A stretch of 64,000 bases of DNA from Phaeobacter sp. CECT 5382. GTDB lineage: Bacteria; Pseudomonadota; Alphaproteobacteria; Rhodobacterales; Rhodobacteraceae. The DNA lies in the NCBI RefSeq assembly GCF_001457775.1, contig NZ_CYSG01000006.1, positions 124,001 to 188,000 of the forward strand. The letters run 5' to 3'. Below are positions 16,896 to 24,879 of the stretch, one piece after another; the first letter of the stretch is position 1; each line of letters opens with the position of its first letter. A program made the translations under genes and the position numbers. The notes under the pieces were generated by a model. It worked only from the letters and a program-made list of their open reading frames with translations. It did not search any database and was not told the origin of the DNA.

Positions 16896-18425
16896 CTACG
16901 CGGCCTCCCCCGCGACGCCGGCCATCAACAGGCCCAGCTCTTTTTCATCGGTCTGATCAACGGCGCGTTCACCCATGATCATGCCGTCAAACATCACCGC
17001 CACCCGGTCGGCCAGCGATAGGATCTCTTCCAGCTCGACCGAGACGAGCAGGATGGCTTTGCCCTGGTCGCGCAGCTCGACGATCTGTTTGTGAATGAAT
17101 TCAATGGCGCCAATATCGACGCCGCGGGTGGGCTGACCAATCAGCAACAGGTCCGGGTTGCGCTCGATCTCGCGGGCTACCACGATTTTCTGCTGGTTGC
17201 CGCCCGAGAAATTCTTGGCCGCCAGCCACGGATCAGGCGGGCGCACATCGAATTTCTGCATCTTTGCTTCAGTATCCGCCCTGATCGCCGCGTTATCCAT
17301 CAGCAGGCCGTTTTGGTATTCCGGCGCATGGTGATAGCCAAAGGCGGTGTTTTCCCAGGCGTGAAAGTCCATGATCAGGCCTTCGCTCTGACGGTCTTCG
17401 GGGACATGGGCGACATGGGCGGCACGGCGGGCGCGGGCATCAGAGCCTGCGCCGTGGATGGGCAGCGCAGCGCCATTGAGCCGGATCGCACCCTCGCCGG
17501 GGCGCATGCCGCCCAGCACCTCGAGCAGTTCTGACTGGCCGTTGCCCGCAACCCCGGCAATGCCGAGAATTTCACCGGCGCGCACGGTCAGATCAATGCC
17601 TTTGACCCGTTCAACACCGGCCTCATCCACCACCCGCAGCTTTTCGATTTCAAGAATAGGCTTGCCGGGTTTGGCGGGGATTTTATCCACTTGCAGCAGG
17701 ACTTTGCGCCCCACCATCAGTTCTGCCAAATGTTCCGGGCTGGTCTCTTTGGTTTTTACCGTTGCCGTCATCTGCCCGCGCCGCATCACCGAAACGGTGT
17801 CTGTGGCCTCCATGATCTCGCGCAGCTTGTGGGTGATCAGGATGATGGTTTTGCCTTCTGCACGCAGACGGTCCAGAATGCGAAACAATTGATCCGCCTC
17901 GGCCGGGGTCAAAACGCCAGTGGGTTCATCCAGGATCAGGATATCGGCCTGGCGGTACAGCGCTTTCAGGATCTCGACCCGCTGCTGCATGCCAACGCCG
18001 ATCTCATCAATGCGTTTGTCGGGGTCAACGTTCAGTTCATATTCCGCAGCCAGCTGTTTCAGGGTCTTACGCGCCTTTGCCAACGAGGGCTTCAGCAGCC
18101 CGCCGTCTTCGGCACCAAGGACGATGTTTTCCAGCACGGTGAAATTCTCCACCAGTTTGAAATGCTGGAACACCATGCCGATGCCGGCAGCGATTGCAGC
18201 CTGGCTATCGGGGATTTCGGTCTGTTTGCCGTTGATCCAGATTTCGCCCCTGTCGGCTTTGTAAAAGCCGTAGAGGATGCTCATCAGGGTCGATTTTCCA
18301 GCGCCGTTTTCCCCGATAATACCGTGGATGGTGCCGGGCGCGACGCTGATCGAGATGTCTTTATTTGCTTGAACGGGACCAAAGGCTTTTGAAATGCCTT
18401 TAAGTTCGATGGCGGGGGCGGTCAA
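16896..18425 (-). CDS. ABC transporter ATP-binding protein with two ATPase domains (BMP/nucleoside type)
   Basis: A 509-residue tandem ATPase. The first domain has Walker A GENGAGKST (about 38-46), signature-like IGVGMQQRVEILKAL and Walker B ILILDEPT; the second has a degenerate Walker A (GVAGNGQSELLE, about 291) and SGGNQQKIVVAREI with LLIGQPTRGVD. This arrangement is usual for sugar and nucleoside importers of the Mgl/Yuf type. The start is a TTG at 18425 overlapping the NTF2-like stop as TTGA, supported by GGGAGAG about 5 bp upstream. Confidence 0.92.
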   Translation of the reverse strand: MTAPAIELKGISKAFGPVQANKDISISVAPGTIHGIIGENGAGKSTLMSILYGFYKADRGEIWINGKQTEIPDSQAAIAAGIGMVFQHFKLVENFTVLENIVLGAEDGGLLKPSLAKARKTLKQLAAEYELNVDPDKRIDEIGVGMQQRVEILKALYRQADILILDEPTGVLTPAEADQLFRILDRLRAEGKTIILITHKLREIMEATDTVSVMRRGQMTATVKTKETSPEHLAELMVGRKVLLQVDKIPAKPGKPILEIEKLRVVDEAGVERVKGIDLTVRAGEILGIAGVAGNGQSELLEVLGGMRPGEGAIRLNGAALPIHGAGSDARARRAAHVAHVPEDRQSEGLIMDFHAWENTAFGYHHAPEYQNGLLMDNAAIRADTEAKMQKFDVRPPDPWLAAKNFSGGNQQKIVVAREIERNPDLLLIGQPTRGVDIGAIEFIHKQIVELRDQGKAILLVSVELEEILSLADRVAVMFDGMIMGERAVDQTDEKELGLLMAGVAGEAA

Positions 18426-18793
18426 TTGGGCTCTCCCATGCCTGTAAATCCAATCACACGTTGCAGTTTTCCGTCTGCCAAGTCACCAAAATACTGCCCG
18501 CGCATCATGCGTTGGCCGTCTTTTGAAAAATCCACGGTGGCGCGCAGGTGGCCGTGATGGCTGCTGAGTGCAACCACTTCGGCTGCGGCACCGGGCATCC
18601 TCGCTGCAAACTGGGCGATATAGTCCAGATAGGCGTCGCGCCCCTGTATTGGGTCTGGCGCATTTGGATCGGAATAGTAAAAATTGTGCCCGATCACTGC
18701 ATCGGTTTTAGCAGCGCGCGTCTCGGGCAACGGGTCACCCCAGGCCGAAAACAAAGTATGAAGACACGTTGTCATGGCCTGGGGCATTTGCAT
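18422..18793 (-). CDS. NTF2/SnoaL-like protein embedded in the ABC importer operon
   Basis: A 123-residue protein of the cystatin-like NTF2/SnoaL fold (LHTLFSAWGDPLPETRAAKTD near the start, DGQRMMRGQYFGDLADGKLQRVIGF near the end). Members bind small hydrophobic ligands or catalyse simple isomerisation or hydrolysis reactions; none is assignable here. Its ATG overlaps the binding-protein stop by one base and its stop overlaps the ATPase TTG start, so it is fully embedded in the importer operon and may act on the imported compound. Confidence 0.8.
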   Translation of the reverse strand: MQMPQAMTTCLHTLFSAWGDPLPETRAAKTDAVIGHNFYYSDPNAPDPIQGRDAYLDYIAQFAARMPGAAAEVVALSSHHGHLRATVDFSKDGQRMMRGQYFGDLADGKLQRVIGFTGMGEPN

Positions 18794-19788
18794 CAGAAGC
18801 TCAGCGAGGGGCAGCTGTCGTCGGACATATAGTCATGCACCTTGATCTCGCCGGTGGCGATCTTTGCAGCCGCTGCATCCACCATGGCCTGCATTTCTGC
18901 GGAAACCAACGGTGCGTTGTTGTCGTCTAGCGCATAGCCGACGCCACCATTGGCCAGACCCATGACAGAGAAGCCGGTCTCCATGTCGACACCATCGGTG
19001 AATGCGTCAAAAACAGCATTATCGACGCGTTTCATCATCGAAGTCAGAACCTTGCCCGGGTGCAGGTGGTTCTGGTTGCTATCCACGCCAATCGACAGGA
19101 TGCCTTCGTCGGCGGCGGTCTGTAGCACGCCAACACCGGTACCACCAGCTGCGGCATATACCACATCAGCACCCTGGCTGATTTGTGCTTTTGTCAGCTC
19201 GGAACCTTTGACCGGGTCATTCCAGGCCGCAGGCGTGGTGCCGGTCATATTGGCAATGACCTTGGCATCGGGGTTGGCGGCCATGACGCCCTGAGCATAG
19301 CCACAGGCAAATTTGCGGATCAGTGGGATATCCATGCCGCCGATAAAGCCGACGGTGTTGGATTTGGAGGCTTCTGCCGCCATCATGCCAACCAGGTAGG
19401 AGCCTTCGTGCTCGTTGAAGACAACAGAGCGGACGTTGGGCGCATCAACGACCATATCAATGATGACAAACCGGGTGTCTGGATAGTCGCCTGCGACCTG
19501 ACCCAGAGCATCCCCAAAGGCAAAACCGGCCATGACGATCGGGTTGGCTCCCGCTTCGGCAAAACGGCGCAGGGCCTGCTCGCGCTGGGCTTCCGACTGC
19601 AGTTCGATCTCGCGGAAGGAATTGCCGGTCTCGGCTGCCCAACGCTCAGCACCACCAAAGGCGGCTTCGTTGAAGCTCTTGTCGAATTTGCCGCCGAGGT
19701 CAAAGATCAGCGCCGGCTCTGCCAGAGATGCTCCGGCAGAAAGCGCCAGGGTGGCTGCGGCGCCCATCAGGGTTTTCATCAGCGTCAT
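18793..19788 (-). CDS. BMP family ABC transporter substrate-binding protein
   Basis: A 331-residue secreted binding protein. A signal peptide (LMGAAATLALSAGASLA, cleavage about residue 23) is followed by the BMP/PnrA fold: DLGGKFDKSFNEAAFGG at 30-46, a typical ligand-loop motif, and VVYAAAGGTGVGVLQTA near 215. The family captures purine or other nucleosides, or simple sugars, for the ABC complex encoded downstream. It is not the long lipoprotein form, since no lipobox cysteine is seen. GGGAG lies 7 bp before the ATG. Two mutually exclusive hairpins sit about 120-150 bp upstream. Confidence 0.92.
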   Translation of the reverse strand: MTLMKTLMGAAATLALSAGASLAEPALIFDLGGKFDKSFNEAAFGGAERWAAETGNSFREIELQSEAQREQALRRFAEAGANPIVMAGFAFGDALGQVAGDYPDTRFVIIDMVVDAPNVRSVVFNEHEGSYLVGMMAAEASKSNTVGFIGGMDIPLIRKFACGYAQGVMAANPDAKVIANMTGTTPAAWNDPVKGSELTKAQISQGADVVYAAAGGTGVGVLQTAADEGILSIGVDSNQNHLHPGKVLTSMMKRVDNAVFDAFTDGVDMETGFSVMGLANGGVGYALDDNNAPLVSAEMQAMVDAAAAKIATGEIKVHDYMSDDSCPSLSF

Positions 19789-19908
19789 AAGGGTACTCCC
19801 GGTTTGTTATTCCTGCGCGGGCCGAAAAAATGTCGCGTCGAAAATCTCGCGTCGACCGGGCAAGGGATTGTTTTAAGGTGCGGCAATTTAGCCCTTTGCG
19901 CGGGCAGG

Positions 19909-19935
19909 GGGTCAACCGCTTTTTGACCAAGCGGT
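19909..19935 (-). promoter_or_regulatory. Two overlapping, mutually exclusive hairpins between rimI and the BMP gene
   Basis: On the minus strand ACCGCTT-GGTCAAA-AAGCGGT (7-bp stem) overlaps GGTCAA-AAAGCGG-TTGACC (6-bp stem), so only one can form at a time. They lie 20-47 bp after the rimI stop and 121-147 bp before the BMP-gene ATG. They could be a terminator for rimI without a U-tract or a switchable leader of the importer operon. Confidence 0.35.
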
Positions 19936-19955
19936 GCGAAATCCGCGCAGGTGGC

Positions 19956-20384
19956 CTAACGTAAGGCCTTTCGCATCACGATTGCATCCACCGAAGGGGC
20001 AGTCTTGCGGCTGTAATAGCCTGTGCGGCGCCCGCAGGAGGCGAATCCATCAGATAGATACAGCGCCTGTGCCGGGGTGTTGTCAGCGGCAACTTCCAGA
20101 AGAGCGTCCTCTGCGCCACGGGCGCGGGCTTGGTCTTGCCAGGCGCCCATGATGATCCGCCCGAGACCCTGACGTTGATGTAGCGGATCCGTGGCAATGG
20201 TCAAAAGTTCAGCCTCATCGGCGATGACCCGCACCAGTGCAAATGCCCGGGCATCGCCGACAGCAAAGATCAGTGGGCTGTTCAGAAGATCCGCAAACTC
20301 CGCTGCGCTCCAGGGACGGGACTGGGTGAAGGCCGCAGCATGGATGCGGGCCATCTCATGCGGAGGCAGGGCGGAGCTAGCCAT
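19956..20384 (-). CDS. rimI: Ribosomal-protein-S18-alanine N-acetyltransferase (RimI)
   Basis: A 142-residue GNAT acetyltransferase. The acetyl-CoA loop RQGLGRIIM (about 70-78) and the following NTPAQALYLSDGFASCGRRTGYY are the RimI landmarks. It acetylates the N-terminal alanine of S18. ATG 20384 is preferred over the adjacent TTG 20387. The gene overlaps the tsaB end by 8 bp, the usual tsaB-rimI pairing. Confidence 0.9.
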   Translation of the reverse strand: MASSALPPHEMARIHAAAFTQSRPWSAAEFADLLNSPLIFAVGDARAFALVRVIADEAELLTIATDPLHQRQGLGRIIMGAWQDQARARGAEDALLEVAADNTPAQALYLSDGFASCGRRTGYYSRKTAPSVDAIVMRKALR

Positions 20385-20973
20385 CAATCAGCTGTGGCGG
20401 CAGATCGCGTGCAGGAGCGGCGTCTGCGGCACGCAGATACAGCGGGGCCGGGGCCTTTGTCGTGTCAGGATAGCGCTGTGCTGCAAGCTCTGCGATGCGC
20501 TGGGCCAAATCTGCGGGAGAGGCCTCAGGCGCAAATGTCAGCCCAGCGACGCGGGCGGCATCGGTCGCCTCGAGGAGGGGCATCAGACGCGGCGCCTCCC
20601 CTGGCAGGGCAGCATAGACCTGATCACGCGGGGCAGGGATCGCGGCTAGGCTACCCGGTGCCCTGCGGACCTCAAACCCGTTCACCCCAACGGCTGGTAT
20701 TTGCAGCCCCAGCGCCAGACCGCGTGCGGCAGAGACAGCAATGCGGATCCCGGTGAAATTTCCGGGACCGACCCCGACACCAATGGCATCAAGCGCGCCC
20801 CAGCTGACCCCGGCTTCCTCGAGAATGTCTTCCAGAATAGGCATCAGGCGCTCTGCCTGACCGCGTGACGTCTCTTCAAAGCGGCTGGCCAAAACGGCAG
20901 GGCCGCGCAACAAAGCGGCCGCGCAATGCGCGGCCGATGTGTCAAAGCCAAGAACCAGAGGCTCACTGCTCAT
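20377..20973 (-). CDS. tsaB: tRNA threonylcarbamoyladenosine biosynthesis protein TsaB
   Basis: A 198-residue ASKHA-fold protein, partner of TsaD and TsaE in making t6A37 of ANN-decoding tRNAs. GFDTSAAHCAAALL at the start, GVGPGNFTGIRIAVSAARGLALG (about 66-88, the family's central motif) and a short C-terminus identify it. AAAGGA lies 7 bp before the ATG. Translation is coupled to rimI downstream. Confidence 0.93.
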   Translation of the reverse strand: MSSEPLVLGFDTSAAHCAAALLRGPAVLASRFEETSRGQAERLMPILEDILEEAGVSWGALDAIGVGVGPGNFTGIRIAVSAARGLALGLQIPAVGVNGFEVRRAPGSLAAIPAPRDQVYAALPGEAPRLMPLLEATDAARVAGLTFAPEASPADLAQRIAELAAQRYPDTTKAPAPLYLRAADAAPARDLPPQLIDG

Positions 20974-21059
20974 TGATTAGTCCTTTGTAGGGCCGGTGGC
21001 TTGGCGCGCATCGGCCGTGTCCGGCCGCCTGTGGCGAGTGATCTGGCCAGCAAGACGGC

Positions 21060-21623
21060 TTAAACGGCTACGGGGCGCACCTCGGTCACTTCGGGAATAT
21101 AGTGGCGCAGCAGGTTTTCGATGCCCATTTTCAGGGTCAGAGTCGACGAAGGGCAGCCGGCACAGGCCCCCTGCATGTGCAGATAGACCACACCGCGATC
21201 AAAGCCATGAAAGGTGATGTCGCCGCCATCCTGCGCCACGGCAGGGCGCACACGGCTGTCCAGAAGGTCTTTGATCTGGTCCACGACTTCGGAGTCTTCA
21301 CCGCTGTGTTCGGCATGACCCGAGGCCTGCTCGCCCCCGGCGCTGATCACGGGCTGGCCGGATTGGTAATGCTCCATGATTGCGCCCAGAATAGCGGGTT
21401 TGATATGGTCCCATTCGATCGCATCTGTCTTGGTGACGGTGACAAAATCATTGCCGAAGAACACGCCACTGACGCCAGATACCGCAAAGATACGTGTGGC
21501 CAGCGGCGAAGATGCAGCGGCTTCGGCAGTGGCAAAATCTGCGGTGCCTGCGTCCAGGACGGTCTGGCCCGGCAGAAATTTCAGCGTCGCCGGGTTGGGC
21601 GTGGATTCAGTCTGAATAAACAT
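21060..21623 (-). CDS. NFU-type iron-sulfur cluster scaffold/carrier protein
   Basis: A 187-residue protein with an N-terminal NFU-N domain (MFIQTESTPNPATLKFLPG; about 1-90) and a C-terminal NifU-like domain with the cluster-binding CxxC in GACAGCPSS (about 154-157). It carries Fe-S clusters to client enzymes. GGAGG lies 8 bp before the ATG. tsaB follows 86 bp downstream on the same strand. Confidence 0.92.
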   Translation of the reverse strand: MFIQTESTPNPATLKFLPGQTVLDAGTADFATAEAAASSPLATRIFAVSGVSGVFFGNDFVTVTKTDAIEWDHIKPAILGAIMEHYQSGQPVISAGGEQASGHAEHSGEDSEVVDQIKDLLDSRVRPAVAQDGGDITFHGFDRGVVYLHMQGACAGCPSSTLTLKMGIENLLRHYIPEVTEVRPVAV

Positions 21624-21957
21624 TTCGGGCCTCCAAGTGATGTCTTTGCGATATGCGCCTCAGGCGGTGCCAAGTCAAGCGGTGCCAAGCTAAGGTTTAG
21701 AATTATTCTAAGTTGATGGAGCTTTCAGCGCAACTGAATTTTTTGGTCTTTAGGTCTGAGCATTCGGCCCGGACGTTAGGCTTGGGTATTCGACTGGACT
21801 TGTCGACTGGGGCCTTTCGGCAAGGGGCTTGAACCCAGAAAGGCTGGCTATCCTGCTCGGGGTGACCGAAGAAGGACTGTCTGAAAGACAGCTGCTATGC
21901 AGGTCGATCAACCCACGATGGGGTGCACTGGCTATGCACTCTGGCTATGCATACTGG
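21624..21957. other. Gap between usp and NFU genes with short tandem duplications
   Basis: This 334-bp gap shows no supported gene. It holds a 15-bp near-tandem duplication GCGGTGCCAAG (21664 and 21679), a hairpin CTGTCT-GAA-AGACAG (21877-21891), and CTGGCTATGCA repeated with a 13-bp period (21928, 21941, partial 21954), the last reaching into the universal stress protein stop codon. I looked for a tRNA and did not find a clover-leaf. Confidence 0.45.
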
Positions 21958-22413
21958 CTAGGTGATCGCGTCCAGGCGCTCTTTTGAAAGATCACCCGGA
22001 ACGATCGTGATCGGTACGGGCAGGCTGCCTGAGGACTTGCTGAGCTGGCTCACCAGTGGCCCGGGGCCTTTGCGGTCATTGCCGGCACCAAGCACAAGCA
22101 CGCCGATTTCGGTGTCCGCTTCGATCTGGGCCATGATCTCCGGAACGGCATCGCCTTCGCGAATGACCAGTTCCGGGTCGACACCCTGCCGGTCACGCAT
22201 CCATTTGGCGAAGACTTCGAAATGAGCGTGTATACGTTCGCGGGCCTCTTCGCGCATCACTTCGCCGACGCCGATCCAATGGTTGAAATCATCTGGCGGG
22301 ATGACCGAAAGGATGGCGACGCCTCCCCCGGTTTTTGCCGCCCTCATGGCGGCAAATCGCATCGCATTCAGACATTCGCGGCTGTCATCCAGCACAACTA
22401 GGAATTTGCGCAT
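21958..22413 (-). CDS. Universal stress protein (UspA family)
   Basis: A 151-residue single-domain Usp. MRKFLVVLDDSRECLNAMRFA at the start and GAGNDRKGPGPLVSQLSKSSGSLPVPITIVPG at the end (the G-x2-G-x9-G(S/T) nucleotide-binding pattern, here slightly relaxed) identify it; it should bind ATP or AMP in the cytosol. The start at 22413 is set by AGAGG 6 bp upstream; the frame stays open far upstream but that part is not Usp-like. Confidence 0.9.
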   Translation of the reverse strand: MRKFLVVLDDSRECLNAMRFAAMRAAKTGGGVAILSVIPPDDFNHWIGVGEVMREEARERIHAHFEVFAKWMRDRQGVDPELVIREGDAVPEIMAQIEADTEIGVLVLGAGNDRKGPGPLVSQLSKSSGSLPVPITIVPGDLSKERLDAIT

Positions 22414-22836
22414 TTTCGGCCTCTGGTTGCTCCAAAGCAGATCATGGCGCATTCGTGGGCGCGCAACAACAACGAATGTTTCCCCGAGAGGATTGCGCCG
22501 CCTCAAACCAAGGGATCTGTCTTGCTGTTTCGTCCAGTCGCACAGTAGAGGGATACAGTAAGGCACAGGCTGGAAAACGTTGCACAGGGCTACTGGCTGC
22601 ACCGTGAGCTCGCAAGACAGGGGCGGCACAGGTTTTTTATGAAGATAAGGCAGAGACCGGGCGACAACCGCGCCGTGCTTCTGCACGGCGCCCGGCCCAA
22701 CGGAAGCATCGCATCTTTGATGCGATGGCGACGGGCGGGAGGGGCCTGTCGCCTGGATTTTGCCAGTTTGGGTTTTGCCAGCCGGATTTTGCGGTCAGGT
22801 CACTGTCTGCGCACAAACCCGAAAAGACAGAGGTGT
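22414..22836. other. Non-coding gap with dispersed repeat copy 3
   Basis: No gene is supported in these 423 bp between usp and the aminotransferase gene. At 22670-22702, GCGCCGTGC-TTCT-GCACGGCGC followed by CCGGCCCAACGG is the reverse-complement form of the element near 12620. A second hairpin CATCGCATC-TTT-GATGCGATG lies at 22707-22727. At 22756-22794, TTTTGCC/TTTTGCG occurs three times at 14-15-bp spacing. Confidence 0.55.
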
Positions 22837-23700
22837 CTAGGCTGAAGTCGCTGCCCAGTCCCAGTAGAGGTCGCGCACCCGCTTGGCCACTGGCCCGACC
22901 TGATATTGCGTGTCGTCAAAAGCTGTGACCGGTGTCACCTTGCTCATGTTGCCTGACATAAAGACCTCATCCGCGGCTTCGAAATCCTGATAGCCAAGCA
23001 CGGTTTCATGCACGGTGATCCCATCGGCACGCAAGTTCCTAATATGGCGCGCACGTGTGATCCCGGCAAGGAAAGTGCCGTTGGGAATTGGCGTGAAGAC
23101 TTCGCCATCACGCACCATAAAGATATTGGCCGTCGCCGTTTCGGCGACACTGCCCATGGCGTCGAGCGCCAGCGCATTGCTGAATCCTTTGGCACGGGCC
23201 TCTCGCAACATGCGGGCATTATTGGGGTAGAGGCAGCCTGCCTTGGCATTGACAACCGCATTCTCCAGCACGGGGCGGCGAAACCTGGTCCGGGTCAGTG
23301 TGGCGCTGGTGGCCGCAGTCGCCATGGGGATTTCTTCCAGGCTGATTGCAAATTCGGTGCTTTCAGGGCCGGGGGCAATCAAAGTCGCATCGCCCCCTGT
23401 CGCCCAATACATGGGCCGGATATAGACGGCGGCATCCGGGGCAAAGCCCTGCAAGCCTTCCAGGGCGATTTCGACCATTTCGCTGGTCTGCAATGTCGGC
23501 TTCATCATCAGGGCTTCGGCCGAGGCATTGGTGCGGGCGCAATGCAGGTCTAAATCCGGCGTCACCCCGTCAAACAGCCGCGCCCCGTCAAACACCGAAG
23601 AGCCAAGCCACATTGCATGATCTGCGGCCTTGAGAACTGCCAGGTCGCTGTCATGCCAGCTGCCCTGGAAATAGGTGCGAATGTTTTTGCCTACGGCCAT
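22837..23700 (-). CDS. Branched-chain amino acid aminotransferase-like (class IV PLP enzyme)
   Basis: A 287-residue fold-type IV aminotransferase. RTYFQGSWHDSD and GSSVFDGARLFDG (about 32-44) are in the N-terminal domain; the PLP lysine is in NAKAGCLYPNNARML (about 156-162); and AETATANIFMVRDGEVFTP (about 192-210) binds the cofactor phosphate. These fit IlvE-like enzymes, though D-amino-acid aminotransferases and ADC lyases share the fold. The ATG at 23700 has AAGGGG 8 bp upstream and is preferred over an in-frame codon at 23751. No valine/isoleucine biosynthesis genes adjoin it. Confidence 0.85.
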   Translation of the reverse strand: MAVGKNIRTYFQGSWHDSDLAVLKAADHAMWLGSSVFDGARLFDGVTPDLDLHCARTNASAEALMMKPTLQTSEMVEIALEGLQGFAPDAAVYIRPMYWATGGDATLIAPGPESTEFAISLEEIPMATAATSATLTRTRFRRPVLENAVVNAKAGCLYPNNARMLREARAKGFSNALALDAMGSVAETATANIFMVRDGEVFTPIPNGTFLAGITRARHIRNLRADGITVHETVLGYQDFEAADEVFMSGNMSKVTPVTAFDDTQYQVGPVAKRVRDLYWDWAATSA

Positions 23701-24084
23701 GATCTGTGCCCCTTTGACTTCATCAGGGCAAACTAGGAGGGAAAAGGTCATAGGGCCAGACCTTTTTAGCGGATGTTGTCATCCATAGTGAGAGCATCGG
23801 TGAAACGGCCTCCTGAGTTGGTCAGGGTCAGGACCGGCCCGACTGTCAAGCAGAGGTGGCAAATGAGGTATTAAAAAGGTGGCTGCATTCGCATTTGCGC
23901 TGCCAAACCTTTGTCGGCTAGCTCTTGGGCTCTACAGTATCGGCTTTAAGCGCAACAGCGCGCGCCGCAAGGCGCGCGCTGGGCCCAACAGGGGCGTAGC
24001 CCTTGGCGGGAGGATTTGTTTTCTGTCCCCTGTACATGCGTAAATTCAAGCCGCTGGCCATTCAGGCAGTCAGTACCTGCGGCG
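23701..24084. other. Non-coding gap with dispersed repeat copy 4
   Basis: No gene is supported in this 384-bp stretch. CAGCGCGCGCC-GCAA-GGCGCGCGCTG (23956-23981) is a perfect 11-bp stem closed by a GCAA tetraloop and followed by GGCCCAAC, matching the TTGGGCC hairpin family in reverse orientation. The right part carries the aminotransferase promoter on the minus strand; the hairpin may end the paa transcript. Confidence 0.55.
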
Positions 24085-24846
24085 TCAGGTGCCCGGTTGG
24101 AGCCCGAGCCGACTTAGAATTGCGCCTGCTTCGGCCTGCCAGCGGGTTCTTAGCTCGCCATTGGGGGTGCGGCGCAGGCCCATGGCTTTGAGGCCCTCGA
24201 ACTTCTCCGACGCTTCGGCACCAAAACTGGCTGCCACGCGGGGCCACCAATAGTCGATCGCTTCTTGCAGGCCGTCCTTGCCAGCCTCTTCGATCAGGCG
24301 CTCCAAACCCTCTTCAGCGAGTTCAGCATGGCGGGCCTCGATCGGAGCGATGGCGCGAAAGGCTTCGGCTAGGGGCTGGTAGGAAACCAGCGAGAACTCC
24401 GCCAGTTGCACCGCCACGGCGCGCCCCATCAGCAGGTTCATCACCACCGCATCTGCCCAGCCTTCGATTGGGTAGTTGAATACGGCCAGCCGCATGTCAT
24501 GATCCGAGCGGTTCTGGCCGATATCGGCGTCGCGCTGCAGCCGTGCAGTCCAAGGGTGGTGATCGGCGTAGCGTTCGGTGTCGGCGCCGAAATCGCCCAT
24601 GATCGCAAGCACGCGATCCGCGTTGTCGCTTTTCTCCAGAACGATCTTGGCGGCAGCGATACGGGCCTTGATGCCGGGGCCTTCGTTGATGATATCAGCG
24701 AAACCAGCGGCGCCTGCCAGTTCGCTATCCACAAAGGTCGCCATCAGTTTCAGCAGGGCGGCGCGATAGCGCGGAGGAACATTGGCGGGATTGCTCAGCA
24801 TGCCGCCCTGGGCAAGATAACTTTCGATGCTCATGTCTTCGGTCAT
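24085..24846 (-). CDS. Phenylacetic acid catabolic (PaaA/PaaC-like) ferritin-fold protein
   Basis: A 253-residue all-alpha protein recognisable as a member of the phenylacetic-acid-catabolic family, with weak similarity to PaaA and PaaC. Candidate carboxylate/histidine positions are EL in VDSELAGAA, and IEARHAELAEEGLE (an ExxH-type pair, about 171-174), but a complete second E..ExxH set is not evident, so whether it binds a diiron site is open. It is the seventh gene of the paa operon, 33 bp after paaE, and has GAGGAAGG 7 bp before its ATG. It could be an accessory or paralogous oxygenase subunit. Confidence 0.75.
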   Translation of the reverse strand: MTEDMSIESYLAQGGMLSNPANVPPRYRAALLKLMATFVDSELAGAAGFADIINEGPGIKARIAAAKIVLEKSDNADRVLAIMGDFGADTERYADHHPWTARLQRDADIGQNRSDHDMRLAVFNYPIEGWADAVVMNLLMGRAVAVQLAEFSLVSYQPLAEAFRAIAPIEARHAELAEEGLERLIEEAGKDGLQEAIDYWWPRVAASFGAEASEKFEGLKAMGLRRTPNGELRTRWQAEAGAILSRLGLQPGT

Positions 24847-24879
24847 GAAATAGCCTTCCTCTGGAACCTCTGAAACGCG

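Noticed and set aside
21780-21860. Possible tRNA (GGGGCTTGAACCC-like segment)
   Set aside because: No acceptor, D or anticodon stems can be paired around it.
21921-21960. CRISPR-like repeats
   Set aside because: The 11-13 bp units are directly adjacent with no spacers of regular length; a short tandem duplication explains them.
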